A stretch of 64,000 nucleotides of DNA from Anaerolineae bacterium (GTDB lineage Bacteria; Chloroflexota; Anaerolineae; Aggregatilineales; Phototrophicaceae): assembly GCA_013360465.1 (NCBI GenBank), contig JABWBO010000007.1, positions 124,001 through 188,000 of the forward strand, read 5' to 3'. Shown here one piece after another: positions 9,563 to 17,794 of the stretch. The position numbers and the translations under genes are program-made. The notes beneath the pieces are model-generated. The model was given only the letters and a program-made list of their open reading frames with translations. It was not told the origin of the DNA and did no database searches. Numbering within the stretch: position 1 is the stretch's first letter; each line of letters starts with the position of its first letter.

Positions 9563-10180
9563 CTAAAAGCGGCGAGAAGCCGAGCGGGTAGTGAACTCGT
9601 CCCGCACCTGGATATGGTCGAGGAGCGCCGGAAAATCCTTTTCCAGTCGCTCTTTTATTTCCGGGAGCAGGTTCAGGCGCATTTCATAGGCGTCCTCGCC
9701 ATCGCTGTGGTAGTAGCGGGGCTTGACCATGCGCGTCTCAAAGCCGAACTTGCGATACAGGTTCTGAGCAACCGAGTTGCTGACGCGAACTTCCAGGATG
9801 ACATAGGTGGCGCGCAGGTAGAGTGCGCGAACGCACATCGCCGCCAGCAGCAGTTCGCCGTAGCCGAGACCGCGAAAGCGTGGGTGAACAGCAATGGTGC
9901 TGATATGCGCCTCTTTGTCGATGTGCCACAGCCCGCCGTACCCCAGGATTACCCCTGGCGACGGCGCTCTGCCGACCAGAGTACGCAGGAGCCAGCTCAA
10001 ACCCGAAGGAGTCTGGTGCGATTGCATCGCCTCTTCCAGGACGACCATATGGCTGTATCTGGATTCGGCGACTTCGAACTGGTACGCCTGCGCCGACCAT
10101 GCGGGGTCGAAGGAAATCTGATCGATGATCACGACATCGGGGACGTCGGACATCCGCATATGGCGCAGCAGCAGGGTCAT
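9563..10180 (-). CDS. rimI: RimI-like ribosomal protein alanine N-acetyltransferase (GNAT)
   Basis: A 205-residue GNAT acetyltransferase. The acetyl-CoA loop RFRGLGYGELLLAA follows STIAVHPRF, and EVRVSNSVAQNLYRKFGFE is the RimI-type motif B. RimI acetylates the N-terminal alanine of ribosomal protein S18. Its start overlaps the tsaB stop by four bases (10177-10180), and the rimI-tsaB-tsaE order is a common bacterial arrangement. At 205 residues it is longer than E. coli RimI, with about 50 extra residues (including LLPEIKERLEKDFPALLDHI) at the C-terminus. The exact target is an inference from context. Confidence 0.85.
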   Translation of the reverse strand: MTLLLRHMRMSDVPDVVIIDQISFDPAWSAQAYQFEVAESRYSHMVVLEEAMQSHQTPSGLSWLLRTLVGRAPSPGVILGYGGLWHIDKEAHISTIAVHPRFRGLGYGELLLAAMCVRALYLRATYVILEVRVSNSVAQNLYRKFGFETRMVKPRYYHSDGEDAYEMRLNLLPEIKERLEKDFPALLDHIQVRDEFTTRSASRRF

Positions 10181-10857
10181 GACGGAGAATCTTTTGTGTG
10201 GATGTACACCGGGGTGACACCCTGGGGCGGAAAGGCGTCAGCGCCTTGTTCACGCAGCAGCCCCCAGGCGATCTCTGCCAGCGTACCCGCCCGACGCAGG
10301 CGAGCGCTCGCCGGTAAGACCTGTATCGATGCGCCTCCTGCCCGTGCAGCAGACAGGAGTTCGTAGCCGGCGGGATCGATCTCGCCGGTCAGAGTCGCCA
10401 CACCGTCGATGCTGGCGATCAGTTCCTGCCAGGTCATGTTTTCAGGTTCACCGCGCGCCTTCCAGACGCCTTTGCGCCACTGATACCGTGCCGTGCTGAT
10501 GCGCGACCGCCCCGCTGCCAGCACAGCGATCAACGCGCCGCTGACCTGGGGCGTTGCTCCGGCGATGATGTCGAAGGTTGTCACGCCGATCAGCGGCAGC
10601 CCCCTTCCGGCAGCGATCCCTTTCGCCAGCGCCATGCCGACTCGCAGACCGGTGTAGGACCCGGGTCCAGAAGCCGCCGCCACCCCGGTGAGCGATGCAG
10701 CGGTGACGCCGGCGTCGATGAACATGGCGCGCAGGGCGGGCGGAATCTGCCGCGTGTGCTGGTTTGGGGAATGCCAGGTATGCTCGGTGACGATCTGTAA
10801 TCCGTCATGGAGCGCAATGCTTACGTGCTGTGTCGCTGTGTCGATTGCCAGGAGCAT
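10177..10857 (-). CDS. tsaB: tRNA threonylcarbamoyladenosine biosynthesis protein TsaB
   Basis: A 226-residue ASKHA-fold protein of the t6A37 tRNA modification pathway, where TsaB acts as a partner of TsaD and TsaE. Diagnostic segments are MLLAIDTATQHVSIALHDG at the N-terminus and SGPGSYTGLRVGMALAKG, the TsaB/YeaZ signature. The gene lies between rimI (4-base overlap) and tsaE (13-base gap) in a translationally coupled minus-strand cluster. TsaD is not present in this window. Confidence 0.93.
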   Translation of the reverse strand: MLLAIDTATQHVSIALHDGLQIVTEHTWHSPNQHTRQIPPALRAMFIDAGVTAASLTGVAAASGPGSYTGLRVGMALAKGIAAGRGLPLIGVTTFDIIAGATPQVSGALIAVLAAGRSRISTARYQWRKGVWKARGEPENMTWQELIASIDGVATLTGEIDPAGYELLSAARAGGASIQVLPASARLRRAGTLAEIAWGLLREQGADAFPPQGVTPVYIHTKDSPS

Positions 10858-10870
10858 GGTAACTAACCTG

Positions 10871-11380
10871 CTATGGGCGCTTCACGCCGACGGTATCTCC
10901 ACGAAATGACTCCAGCAGCGCCTCATAGCGCGTGCCACTGGGGATGAACAGCAAATTGCGGCGAGCAGCTTCGAAGATGCGAAGATCGACCCACAACCGC
11001 TCTTTCGGAAGCAGCGAGGCGATGCGTTCGGGCCATTCGATCAGCACCGCCGCCTTTTCGTCGAACAGATCATCCAGCCCGAGGGTATCCGCCTCGTCCT
11101 CGCTGTTCAGACGATAGCAGTCGATATGCAGCAGTCGATTCTGATCCTGCTGACGCCGGTGTTCATGGACCAGGCTGAACGTCGGGCTGTTGACGACTGT
11201 GTCTGCCCCCCAGCCCGCGCCCACTCCGGCGGCAAACGCGGTCTTGCCCGCGCCCATCTCGCCCGACAAGCAGATCACATCTCCCGGTCGCAGCAGCGTC
11301 CCCAGGCGCACACCCAGACGCCGCGTCTGTTCGGCGCTGTGGCTGATCAGGTCCAGTTCATCCTGACGCAGAATCGGCAA
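10871..11380 (-). CDS. tsaE: tRNA threonylcarbamoyladenosine biosynthesis ATPase TsaE
   Basis: A 169-residue P-loop ATPase that drives the TsaBDE cycle for t6A formation. The Walker A motif is GEMGAGKTAFA, followed by SPTFSLVHEH and HIDCYRLNSEDEADTLGLDD, which are standard TsaE segments; the catalytic base region is VLIEWPERI. It is the first gene of the tsaE-tsaB-rimI cluster. Confidence 0.94.
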   Translation of the reverse strand: MPILRQDELDLISHSAEQTRRLGVRLGTLLRPGDVICLSGEMGAGKTAFAAGVGAGWGADTVVNSPTFSLVHEHRRQQDQNRLLHIDCYRLNSEDEADTLGLDDLFDEKAAVLIEWPERIASLLPKERLWVDLRIFEAARRNLLFIPSGTRYEALLESFRGDTVGVKRP

Positions 11381-11478
11381 TGTCGTTCACCTCTCGGTCA
11401 AAGGTCGCGATATTATACCACGTCCGTCCCGCGCAGACACCGATTCGAACCCTGCGCGATCTCGTTGAAGATGCATAT

Positions 11479-11506
11479 AGTTTTCTAACAGCACTGTGCT
11501 AAAACT
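11479..11506. promoter_or_regulatory. Inverted repeat upstream of htpG (candidate operator)
   Basis: AGTTTT (11479-11484) and AAAACT (11501-11506) flank the inner palindrome AGCAC-T-GTGCT (11490-11500). The element ends 41 bases before the htpG start and is the only clear dyad there. It does not match the CIRCE element. A heat-shock operator role is an inference. Confidence 0.4.
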
Positions 11507-11547
11507 CATGAGCAGTACTACCGATTATGTGGAAGGATTCGCCAGCC

Positions 11548-13449
11548 ATGAGCGAACAGTTCGCCTTTAAGGCAGAGATTCAGCAGCTCCTCAATATCCT
11601 CATTCACAGCCTCTACACCGACCGTGAGATCTTTCTGCGAGAACTGATCTCCAACGCCTCAGACGCGCTCAACCGCGCCCAGTTCGAGGCGCTGACAAAT
11701 CCACAGATGCTCGACGCCGGAATTGATCTGCGCATCGACATCAAGGCGGATGAGGACGCCGGCACGGTCACTATCAGCGACACCGGCATCGGCATGACCC
11801 ACGACGATCTAATCAACAACCTGGGCGTCATCGCCCACAGCGGCGCGAAGTCGTTCATCGAAATGCTCAAGGCGAATCAGAACGGCGCAGCCACCCCTGT
11901 ACAGGACCTGATCGGACAGTTCGGCGTCGGCTTTTACAGCGTCTTCATGGTCGCCGACAAGGTGCGCGTCGTCAGCCGCTCGGCAAATCCGGAAGAACGC
12001 GCCTGGTCCTGGGAATCGACCGGTGGTGATACTTTCGTCATCGAAGAGAGCGTGCGCAGTACGCGCGGCACGGACATCATCGTCCACCTCAAGGAAGACG
12101 CCAGAGACTACTTGCCGACCTGGACACTGCGCGAGATTGTGCGCCGTCACTCCAATTACATCACTTTCCCTATTTACGTCGCCGACGAGGAGACGCCCGC
12201 TAACAAGCAGACGGCGATCTGGCGGCAGGAACCAAAAGAAGTCACCGAAGAGCAGTACAACGAGTTCTACAAAATGCATACGCTCGACTTCGAGGACCCG
12301 CTGCATCGCATCACCATGCGCGCCGACGTGCCATTTCAGTTTTACGCACTCATGTTCATCCCTGCCAGCGCCGAACGCACTATCCTCAGCCGGCGCACCG
12401 AGCCAGGACTGGCGCTTTACGCGCGCAAGGTGTTGATTCAGGAATACAACAAGGACCTGCTGCCGGAATACCTGGGCTTCGTGCAGGGCGTGGTGGACAG
12501 CGAAGACCTGCCGCTTAATGTCAACCGCGAGAGCGTTCAGGCAAACCGGGTGATGGCGAATCTCAAGCGCAGCCTGACCGGCAAAGTTCTGGGCGAACTC
12601 AAGCGCCTCGCAGACTCCAAACCGGAGATCTATCAGAAAGTGTTCGCCGAATTTGGACGGCTGATCAAGCAGGGCGTGGTCGTCAGTCCTGAGGATCGCG
12701 AGCCGATTCTGCCGCTGCTGCGCTTCCCCTCGACCGGGTCAACCAGCGCTGAGCAGTGGACCACGCTCGCTGAATATGCCAGCCGCATGGTCAAGAACCA
12801 GACCGACATCTACTACGTACTGGGTGATGATTTTGGCAGCGCCAGCCGCAGCCCACACCTGGACAGCTTCCGCAAGCGCGACATCGAGGTTCTTTACCTG
12901 ATCGACCCGGTTGATCCCTTCATGCTCATGGGGCTGACCGAGTTCGAGGGGCATAAGCTGCGCAGCGCCGACGATGTGGACATCGATCTGCGTGACATTG
13001 GCGAACCGGTCGAAGACGAGTCTGAAGATGAAAAACCTGCTCCGCTGCCCGAAAGCGACTTCGCGACCCTGCGCGAGCGCTTTGCCCAGGTACTCGGCGA
13101 CCGGGTCAGCGATGTGCGCGAGAGTAAGTCGCTGGTAGACAGCCCTGCCCGTCTGGTCGGCGAAGGCAGTGCGCCGCAGCGCAACATGTACCGCATTAAC
13201 CGTCTTCTGGAACGTGATGCCGAGCTTCCTGTCAAGATGCTGGAGCTGAACGCCCGCCATGCTCTGATTCGTAATCTGGGGGCAATGCTGGCGCAGGACA
13301 GCGCCAATCCATTGATTGATGTGGTGGTCGAACAGGTCTTCGAGACAGCGCTCTTGCAGGAAGGGCTGCACCCTGATCCAGCCTCGATGGCGCAGCGGTT
13401 GTATCAACTGATGCAGGCGGCAACGCGCGGATCAGGCGATCCCTCGTGA
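11548..13449 (+). CDS. htpG: Molecular chaperone HtpG (bacterial Hsp90)
   Basis: A 633-residue Hsp90 homologue: ATP-dependent homodimeric cytosolic chaperone. The GHKL ATP site shows ELISNASDALNR, DTGIGMT and IGQFGVGFYS. The middle domain contains YLGFVQGVVDSEDLPLNVNRE, with the conserved catalytic-loop Arg, and the C-terminal dimerisation region ends around residue 630. I use the ATG at 11548 (MSEQFAFKAEIQQLL), which has AAGGA ten bases upstream; an ATG at 11527 would add seven atypical residues. It is monocistronic, with a dyad upstream. Confidence 0.97.
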   Translation: MSEQFAFKAEIQQLLNILIHSLYTDREIFLRELISNASDALNRAQFEALTNPQMLDAGIDLRIDIKADEDAGTVTISDTGIGMTHDDLINNLGVIAHSGAKSFIEMLKANQNGAATPVQDLIGQFGVGFYSVFMVADKVRVVSRSANPEERAWSWESTGGDTFVIEESVRSTRGTDIIVHLKEDARDYLPTWTLREIVRRHSNYITFPIYVADEETPANKQTAIWRQEPKEVTEEQYNEFYKMHTLDFEDPLHRITMRADVPFQFYALMFIPASAERTILSRRTEPGLALYARKVLIQEYNKDLLPEYLGFVQGVVDSEDLPLNVNRESVQANRVMANLKRSLTGKVLGELKRLADSKPEIYQKVFAEFGRLIKQGVVVSPEDREPILPLLRFPSTGSTSAEQWTTLAEYASRMVKNQTDIYYVLGDDFGSASRSPHLDSFRKRDIEVLYLIDPVDPFMLMGLTEFEGHKLRSADDVDIDLRDIGEPVEDESEDEKPAPLPESDFATLRERFAQVLGDRVSDVRESKSLVDSPARLVGEGSAPQRNMYRINRLLERDAELPVKMLELNARHALIRNLGAMLAQDSANPLIDVVVEQVFETALLQEGLHPDPASMAQRLYQLMQAATRGSGDPS

Positions 13450-13483
13450 CCCTATCCGCGCCGGCGAAAGCGCCAGGCTGAGC

Positions 13484-13801
13484 CTATTCCACATCTTTCG
13501 CGTTGGCGCAGGAGAGAATGCGCGCGACCATTTCTTCCAGCGTGATCTCCTGTGCCAGCGCGCGGGCATCCTGGACGACGCTAGAGCAAACCTGGCACTC
13601 AAGATTGGAAAAATACGCCAGCGCTCGCTCGAACGTCGTCCCTCGCATGGGGTATTCCAGCGCCAGCGCCAGAATCTCTACGGCGCTGGTGGTGTTGTTC
13701 AGTTTTGTATCGATCTCGGCGATGTCGATCAGGATATCCAGCACCTTGACGACCAGTTCCATCTCCATCGCCGCTTCAAGTTCCGCGTATAACGACTGCA
13801 T
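13484..13801 (-). CDS. Small helical protein of unknown function
   Basis: About 105 residues, predicted almost entirely helical and acidic (MQSLYAELEAAMEMELVVKVLDILIDIAEID). The hydrophobic periodicity and the segment AVEILALALEYPMRGTTFERALAYFSNLE are TPR-like, so it may form a small helical-repeat adaptor. Two cysteines lie in ECQVCSS. Starts at 13810 (GTG), 13807 and 13801 are all in frame; 13801 has CAGG at about eight bases and is preferred. I do not recognise a named family. It lies convergent to htpG, 34 bases after its stop. Confidence 0.55.
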   Translation of the reverse strand: MQSLYAELEAAMEMELVVKVLDILIDIAEIDTKLNNTTSAVEILALALEYPMRGTTFERALAYFSNLECQVCSSVVQDARALAQEITLEEMVARILSCANAKDVE

Positions 13802-13927
13802 AGCCATCACCTGAGGTTAAGGATGATGCCTCTATTCTAGCCGATTGCCCAGCATTGTGATAACGTTTGCCTAAAGAATTGCGAACTCTTATCTGATTGT
13901 GCCGTGAAGTACAAGTGAAGTTGCTAG

Positions 13928-13960
13928 AAACGAACCGACCCGACTTGCGCCGGGTCGGTT
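13928..13960 (-). terminator. Terminator of the Flp pilin gene
   Basis: AACCGACCCG (13933-13942) pairs with CGGGTCGGTT (13951-13960), a 10-bp stem with an 8-base loop. On the minus strand it is followed by CGTTTCT. It lies 18 bases after the pilin stop. Confidence 0.65.
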
Positions 13961-13978
13961 GTTCGACAGGTGCGTAGC

Positions 13979-14125
13979 TTAGAGGGTGTTGACGATGTTC
14001 GAGAAGATGTTGCCGATCGCCGGTCCGAGCAGAGCAAGGATGACGATGACGACGACAGCCACCAGCACGAGGATCAGCGCATATTCTACGAGACCCTGGC
14101 CCTCTTCACGCGGCATGTAAATCAT
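13979..14125 (-). CDS. flp: Flp/Fap-type (type IVb) pilin
   Basis: A 48-residue precursor read directly from the minus strand: MIYMPREEGQGLVEYALIL, then LVAVVVIVILALLG, then PAIGNIFSNIVNTL. The GLVEYALIL segment is the diagnostic Flp pilin motif, with the prepilin cleavage expected around the Gly before Leu and the Glu of VEY at position +4 or +5. A 20-residue hydrophobic helix follows. A strong ribosome site (GGGAGAAG) lies about six bases before the ATG, and a terminator follows. No tad/cpa assembly genes are nearby, so this is an orphan pilin whose machinery must be elsewhere. Confidence 0.88.
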   Translation of the reverse strand: MIYMPREEGQGLVEYALILVLVAVVVIVILALLGPAIGNIFSNIVNTL

Positions 14126-14248
14126 GAGAACTTCTCCCGAGATAAGCGAATAATCGCATCAGTCGATACTCACATGCTATCACAACTTCCCAACGGTGCA
14201 ATGTCTGGAAACCGAAATTTTCGTGAAAATCGTTAGCCCAAAGGTCCT

Positions 14249-14695
14249 TCACGCTGTTTCACCCGGCAGTCCGTCCAGGTGATCGAGCAGAGGATCGGCA
14301 GCGGGCTGGAGCGATGGAGGCAGCGCTTCGCGCATTCGACTCACGGCGAAACGGTCATTGAGGTTGAGCGCCTGAAGCGTCAACCAGCGATGCGGATCAG
14401 CGCCCCCGATCAGGTAAGGATATTCGTGCTGAGCGTGATAGCGCACCCCGGCGACAATTACGCTGGCGAGTCGCCCGCGACCATCCACGCGCACCGACAG
14501 CGCCGCAAGATCGACCTGCGCGGCTTGGGCGGCGGCGAGGAACATATCGGCTCGCCGAATGCACTCCAGACACCATGCCGCCAGCGCCGGGTGGCACAGG
14601 CGCAGCGCTGCCTGCCGGGGCGTCTCGCCGCGCGCTGTCAGCGCTAAAGCCCGGCGAAGGGCGGTGAAAAAGCGAATGACCGACTTGAGCATCAT
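14249..14695 (-). CDS. Hypothetical protein downstream of the CAP-LysM gene
   Basis: 148 residues, Arg- and Ala-rich at the N-terminus (MMLKSVIRFFTALRRALALTAR), without a clear signal peptide. The segment RVDGRGRLASVIVAGVRYHAQHEYPYLIGGADPHRWLTLQALNLNDRFAV looks like a small beta-rich domain. I do not recognise a family. It starts two bases after the stop of the CAP-LysM protein and is likely translated from the same mRNA, so a cell-surface or envelope link is possible but unproven. Two in-frame ATGs (14695 and 14692) are adjacent. Confidence 0.55.
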   Translation of the reverse strand: MMLKSVIRFFTALRRALALTARGETPRQAALRLCHPALAAWCLECIRRADMFLAAAQAAQVDLAALSVRVDGRGRLASVIVAGVRYHAQHEYPYLIGGADPHRWLTLQALNLNDRFAVSRMREALPPSLQPAADPLLDHLDGLPGETA

Positions 14696-14697
14696 GT

Positions 14698-15879
14698 TCA
14701 GCGGCGGCGCAGGCTTCTGCGCGCGAACTCGACTCCTGCTCCCAGCAGAACCACAACCTGCGTCCCCAGGGCGATGACCAGCAGCGTCGAGCGGCTATCC
14801 TCCTGTGACGCCGGGGGAGCGGCGGCAGGAGATGGCTGATCGCCTTGCAGTGTTGGCGCGGCGGCGATCAGGGTCACCGCCGGGTTGGTGAGTTCGGAGG
14901 TCGGAATCGGCGTCGGGATGAGGACGGACGCACCATTCGCGCCCAGGGCAGGCGCATCCGGCGTGAAAACGACGGTTTGTTCCAGATAGTACGCCGACAG
15001 ACCGACCGAAGCATCCGCCGGCGCAGGGGTGACCAGCGGCGGCGTACTGGTCGGCAGCACAAACGGTGTGATCGTCGGCGGCAGCGGAGTCGGCGGCGGG
15101 GTTTCGGTCGGTGGGCGGTCGTCCGGCGTCGGCGGCAGAGTCCCGCCTTTAGGCGGCACCAGGAAGATCGACCCCGGCACAAGATCACGGACGTTATCCA
15201 GACTGTTCGCCGCCATCATCATTGGCAGATCATCCCAGGTGTAGCCGTAGATCAGGGCGATGTCGCCCAGAGTGTCGCCCGGCTGCACAAGATGCTGGAT
15301 GTTTCCAGCCTCGTCAATGCCCATATACGCGACCGGTGCAACCGGCGCAGCGGATGCCCCAGAGCGGCTCCCACCGCTTCCCCCGCCTGACGAAGCCGCC
15401 GCCAGCGAGATGCCTCCGGGATTGCCGAAGACCAGCACATACGCTGCCCCCCAGCCCCCCCGGGCAATGCCGATGCCGATCTCGGCGTAGTTGGTGCTGA
15501 CCAGCCCCGCGTAGTGGATGCCGGAGTTGATCCAGAAGGTCCAGGCGTCTCCAGCGGTGGCATTGGTGCCGCCATAGATGTTTTCGCTCACCTGGGCGGA
15601 AGGATAGCCGGCGGCTGCGGCGCGGGTGCGCGGTCCAGAGCCATCCGGTCGCGTGTGGCTGATCGTACCGGTGTCCACCATCCACTGCGCCTGACTCTGT
15701 GCGGCGGCGCTCAGCGCCCCATTCAGCGAGTAGGCAGGAACGCCGACCGAAGCGCGCAGCGCATTCACCCGTGCCAGCAGATCTGCCGATTCCTGGGCAA
15801 AGATGATCCTGGGCGAACCCAGCATGATGGCTAGCACCGTGGTGAAGAAGAGGAGAAAACGAAGGATTTGGCGGTTCAT
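14698..15879 (-). CDS. Secreted CAP/SCP-domain protein with LysM and C-terminal anchor
   Basis: 393 residues. A signal peptide (ILRFLLFFTTVLAIMLGSPRIIFAQ) is followed by a CAP/SCP domain at about residues 30-155 (LLARVNALRASVG, SENIYGGTN, then IGIGIARG), a LysM domain at about 200-245 (HLVQPGDTLGDIALIYG) that should bind peptidoglycan, a Pro/Thr-rich spacer of about 100 residues, and a C-terminal membrane helix with a basic tail (FARRSLRRR). The product is therefore probably tethered at the cell surface. CAP domains are found in secreted proteins of varied function; a nuclease, protease or lipid-binding role cannot be chosen from sequence. Confidence 0.88.
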   Translation of the reverse strand: MNRQILRFLLFFTTVLAIMLGSPRIIFAQESADLLARVNALRASVGVPAYSLNGALSAAAQSQAQWMVDTGTISHTRPDGSGPRTRAAAAGYPSAQVSENIYGGTNATAGDAWTFWINSGIHYAGLVSTNYAEIGIGIARGGWGAAYVLVFGNPGGISLAAASSGGGSGGSRSGASAAPVAPVAYMGIDEAGNIQHLVQPGDTLGDIALIYGYTWDDLPMMMAANSLDNVRDLVPGSIFLVPPKGGTLPPTPDDRPPTETPPPTPLPPTITPFVLPTSTPPLVTPAPADASVGLSAYYLEQTVVFTPDAPALGANGASVLIPTPIPTSELTNPAVTLIAAAPTLQGDQPSPAAAPPASQEDSRSTLLVIALGTQVVVLLGAGVEFARRSLRRR

Positions 15880-15975
15880 AAGCGCTTCAATCTTGCTGTG
15901 TTCAAGCGTTGACGAAACGGAGCGACCCGCCTAAACTCACTTGGCTGGAATCACGATAGAGGGAAAGGAAGGTTA

Positions 15976-16058
15976 TGCCGATGGTGGGAGTCGAACCCAC
16001 ATGCCCTCGCGAGCAATCGCTTTTGAGGCGATCGTGTCTGCCATTCCACCACATCGGC
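15976..16058 (-). tRNA. tRNA-Leu (anticodon CAA)
   Basis: An 83-base class II tRNA on the minus strand. The acceptor stem GCCGATG (16058-16052) pairs with CATCGGC (983-977 of the 15 kb line), with discriminator A at 15976. The anticodon stem ATCGC/GCGAT encloses CTCAAAA, giving anticodon CAA. The T-loop is GGTTCGACTCC and the long variable arm is TTGCTCGCGAGGGCAT. CCA is not encoded. Confidence 0.95.
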
Positions 16059-16122
16059 GATAGGGAAAAACCAGATGGTGTTCACGCGGTTAAAATGGTA
16101 AAAGCAGCGGACAGGGTTGTCA

Positions 16123-16740
16123 ATGGTTGGCAAAACTGACGACGAATCGCAGAACATTCACGCCGCCCAACGCGGCGATGTGGACGCCTTCAACGTGCTG
16201 GTGCTGCGCTATCAGGATGCCGCTTTCACCCTTGCCTTCCGCCTGCTGAGCGACCGAGCGACGGCGGCGGATATCGCCCAGGAAGCGATGATCGCGGCAT
16301 TCCAGCAGCTGCGCGGTTTTCGGGGCGAGCATTTCCGCGCCTGGCTGCTGCGCATCGTCACCAACCGCTGTTACGACGAACTGCGCCGGCAGCGCCGCCG
16401 CCCTGTCGTCTCGCTGTCCCCCGATCCCGGTGAAGAAGATCTGCCCATTCCCGATGAAGCCCTTTCCCCCGAAGAAGCTGCGCAGCAAGCAGAGCTTCAG
16501 CGCGCGATCCAGCGGTGTATCGATGCCCTCAATCCTGATCAACGGGTGGCGCTGGTGCTGTGTGATGTCGAAGGCTTGGAATATCACGACATCGCCCAGT
16601 CCATCGGGGCGCAGATCGGGACGGTCAAATCACGCATCAGCCGAGCACGATCCAGCGTCCGAGACTGTCTGAGAAAGTTCAGGGAACTTTTGCCGGCATC
16701 TTATCGTCTGATCATTGACGATGAAGACCGAACATCATGA
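16123..16740 (+). CDS. ECF-type RNA polymerase sigma factor
   Basis: A 205-residue extracytoplasmic-function sigma factor. Region 2 is visible as FNVLVLRYQDAAFTLAFRLLSDRATAADIAQEAMIAAFQQL, and region 4 as LNPDQRVALVLCDVEGLEYHDIAQSIGAQIGTVKSRISRARSSVRDCL, the helix-turn-helix that binds the -35 element. The ATG at 16123 has AGGG six bases upstream; a TTG at 16117 is an alternative. Its stop overlaps the next gene by four bases (ATGA), an anti-sigma factor. Its target promoters are unknown. Confidence 0.93.
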   Translation: MVGKTDDESQNIHAAQRGDVDAFNVLVLRYQDAAFTLAFRLLSDRATAADIAQEAMIAAFQQLRGFRGEHFRAWLLRIVTNRCYDELRRQRRRPVVSLSPDPGEEDLPIPDEALSPEEAAQQAELQRAIQRCIDALNPDQRVALVLCDVEGLEYHDIAQSIGAQIGTVKSRISRARSSVRDCLRKFRELLPASYRLIIDDEDRTS

Positions 16741-17783
16741 CCACTCAAGACGACCTCGAACTGCTCAATGCCTACATCGACGGCGCGCTGAATGATCAGG
16801 AACGCGCAGCGCTCGACGCGCGCCTGCAGGATGAGCCTGCATTGCGCCGGGAGTACGAAAGTCTGCGCGCCACCGCTGAACTGCTGCGCGCTCTGCCCAC
16901 ACTGCGGTCCCCGCGTGATCTGACGCTGACGCGGGCGGCTGCCCGATCGGCGCGCGTCTATCGACTGCCAACCGCAGCCATCAGCTTTGCCAGCGCTGCG
17001 GCGTCGATCCTACTCATCCTCGCCGGTCTGACCGTGATGCGCCCGGTCGGCGAGACCGCACAGCGCACTCCATCAGACCAGGCGGCAGCCTCTTTCAGCG
17101 AAGCTGCGACAACCGATATCCTCACGGATGGCGTGATCATCGCCGGACTTCCGACGGCATCACTGCCGCCTACGCAGCCGCCGGCGGCGACTCTGTTCGC
17201 GGCAGAGGCGACCATGCGCCTGCCGACTGGCTCGCCCATGCCTGCCGATGCCCTTGCCCTGGCGCCGCTGCCGGGCGAGCTTCCGCAGCAGACGGCGCAG
17301 TTCTTCGCCGGCGCAGCGCAAGACGAGATCGCGCCGACAGAGACCCCCCTGGCATCCGAGACGGCTGGCGATACCGCCGCCGCCGAAAGCGGACTCGCCG
17401 CAGTTGCGCCGGCAGCGATGGTGGAGTCTGAGCCGGGGGGTTCTGGAGCCACGCCCGCTGAGGAGGTCGATGGCGAGGCGGATATCTTGACGAAACAACC
17501 CTTCCCGGAAGCACAGGACTCGCAGATGAACCTGCAGCCCACGATGGGGATGGAGCGGACCCTTCCGACGCTGGCGGAAGTCATCGGCACGCCAACGCGC
17601 GACGATATAGTCATGGAAGCCGAAAACACCGACGACCGTTCGACACTGCCGGCAGACGAAGGGCGGATCGAATTGCCCTCGGCAGGCGAAGCGGCGCTGC
17701 CCGATGGATGGATTCTGATCGGGATGGGCGCGGTGCTGGGCGTCGTCACCGCCCTGTTCACCCTGTGGGCGCGGCGGCGCTGA
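16737..17783 (+). CDS. Membrane-bound anti-sigma factor
   Basis: A 348-residue protein translationally coupled to the ECF sigma gene. The N-terminal 50 residues (DDLELLNAYIDGALNDQERAALDARLQDEPALRREYESL) match the anti-sigma fold without the HCC zinc motif. Membrane segments are at about residues 85-103 (ISFASAAASILLILAGLTV) and at the C-terminus (WILIGMGAVLGVVTALFTLWARRR). The intervening 200 residues are Ala/Pro/Glu-rich, low complexity and probably extracytoplasmic. The gene pair suggests signal-dependent release of the sigma factor from the membrane. Confidence 0.82.
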   Translation: MTTQDDLELLNAYIDGALNDQERAALDARLQDEPALRREYESLRATAELLRALPTLRSPRDLTLTRAAARSARVYRLPTAAISFASAAASILLILAGLTVMRPVGETAQRTPSDQAAASFSEAATTDILTDGVIIAGLPTASLPPTQPPAATLFAAEATMRLPTGSPMPADALALAPLPGELPQQTAQFFAGAAQDEIAPTETPLASETAGDTAAAESGLAAVAPAAMVESEPGGSGATPAEEVDGEADILTKQPFPEAQDSQMNLQPTMGMERTLPTLAEVIGTPTRDDIVMEAENTDDRSTLPADEGRIELPSAGEAALPDGWILIGMGAVLGVVTALFTLWARRR

Positions 17784-17794
17784 GGCAGCCAGGT

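Noticed and set aside
11435-11460. TTCGAAC-like T-loop suggesting a tRNA
   Set aside because: The flanks GCGCAGGG and CGGTGTC do not form a 5-bp T-stem, and no acceptor or anticodon stem can be built around it.
11479-11506. CIRCE element before htpG
   Set aside because: The dyad does not match TTAGCACTC-N9-GAGTGCTAA.
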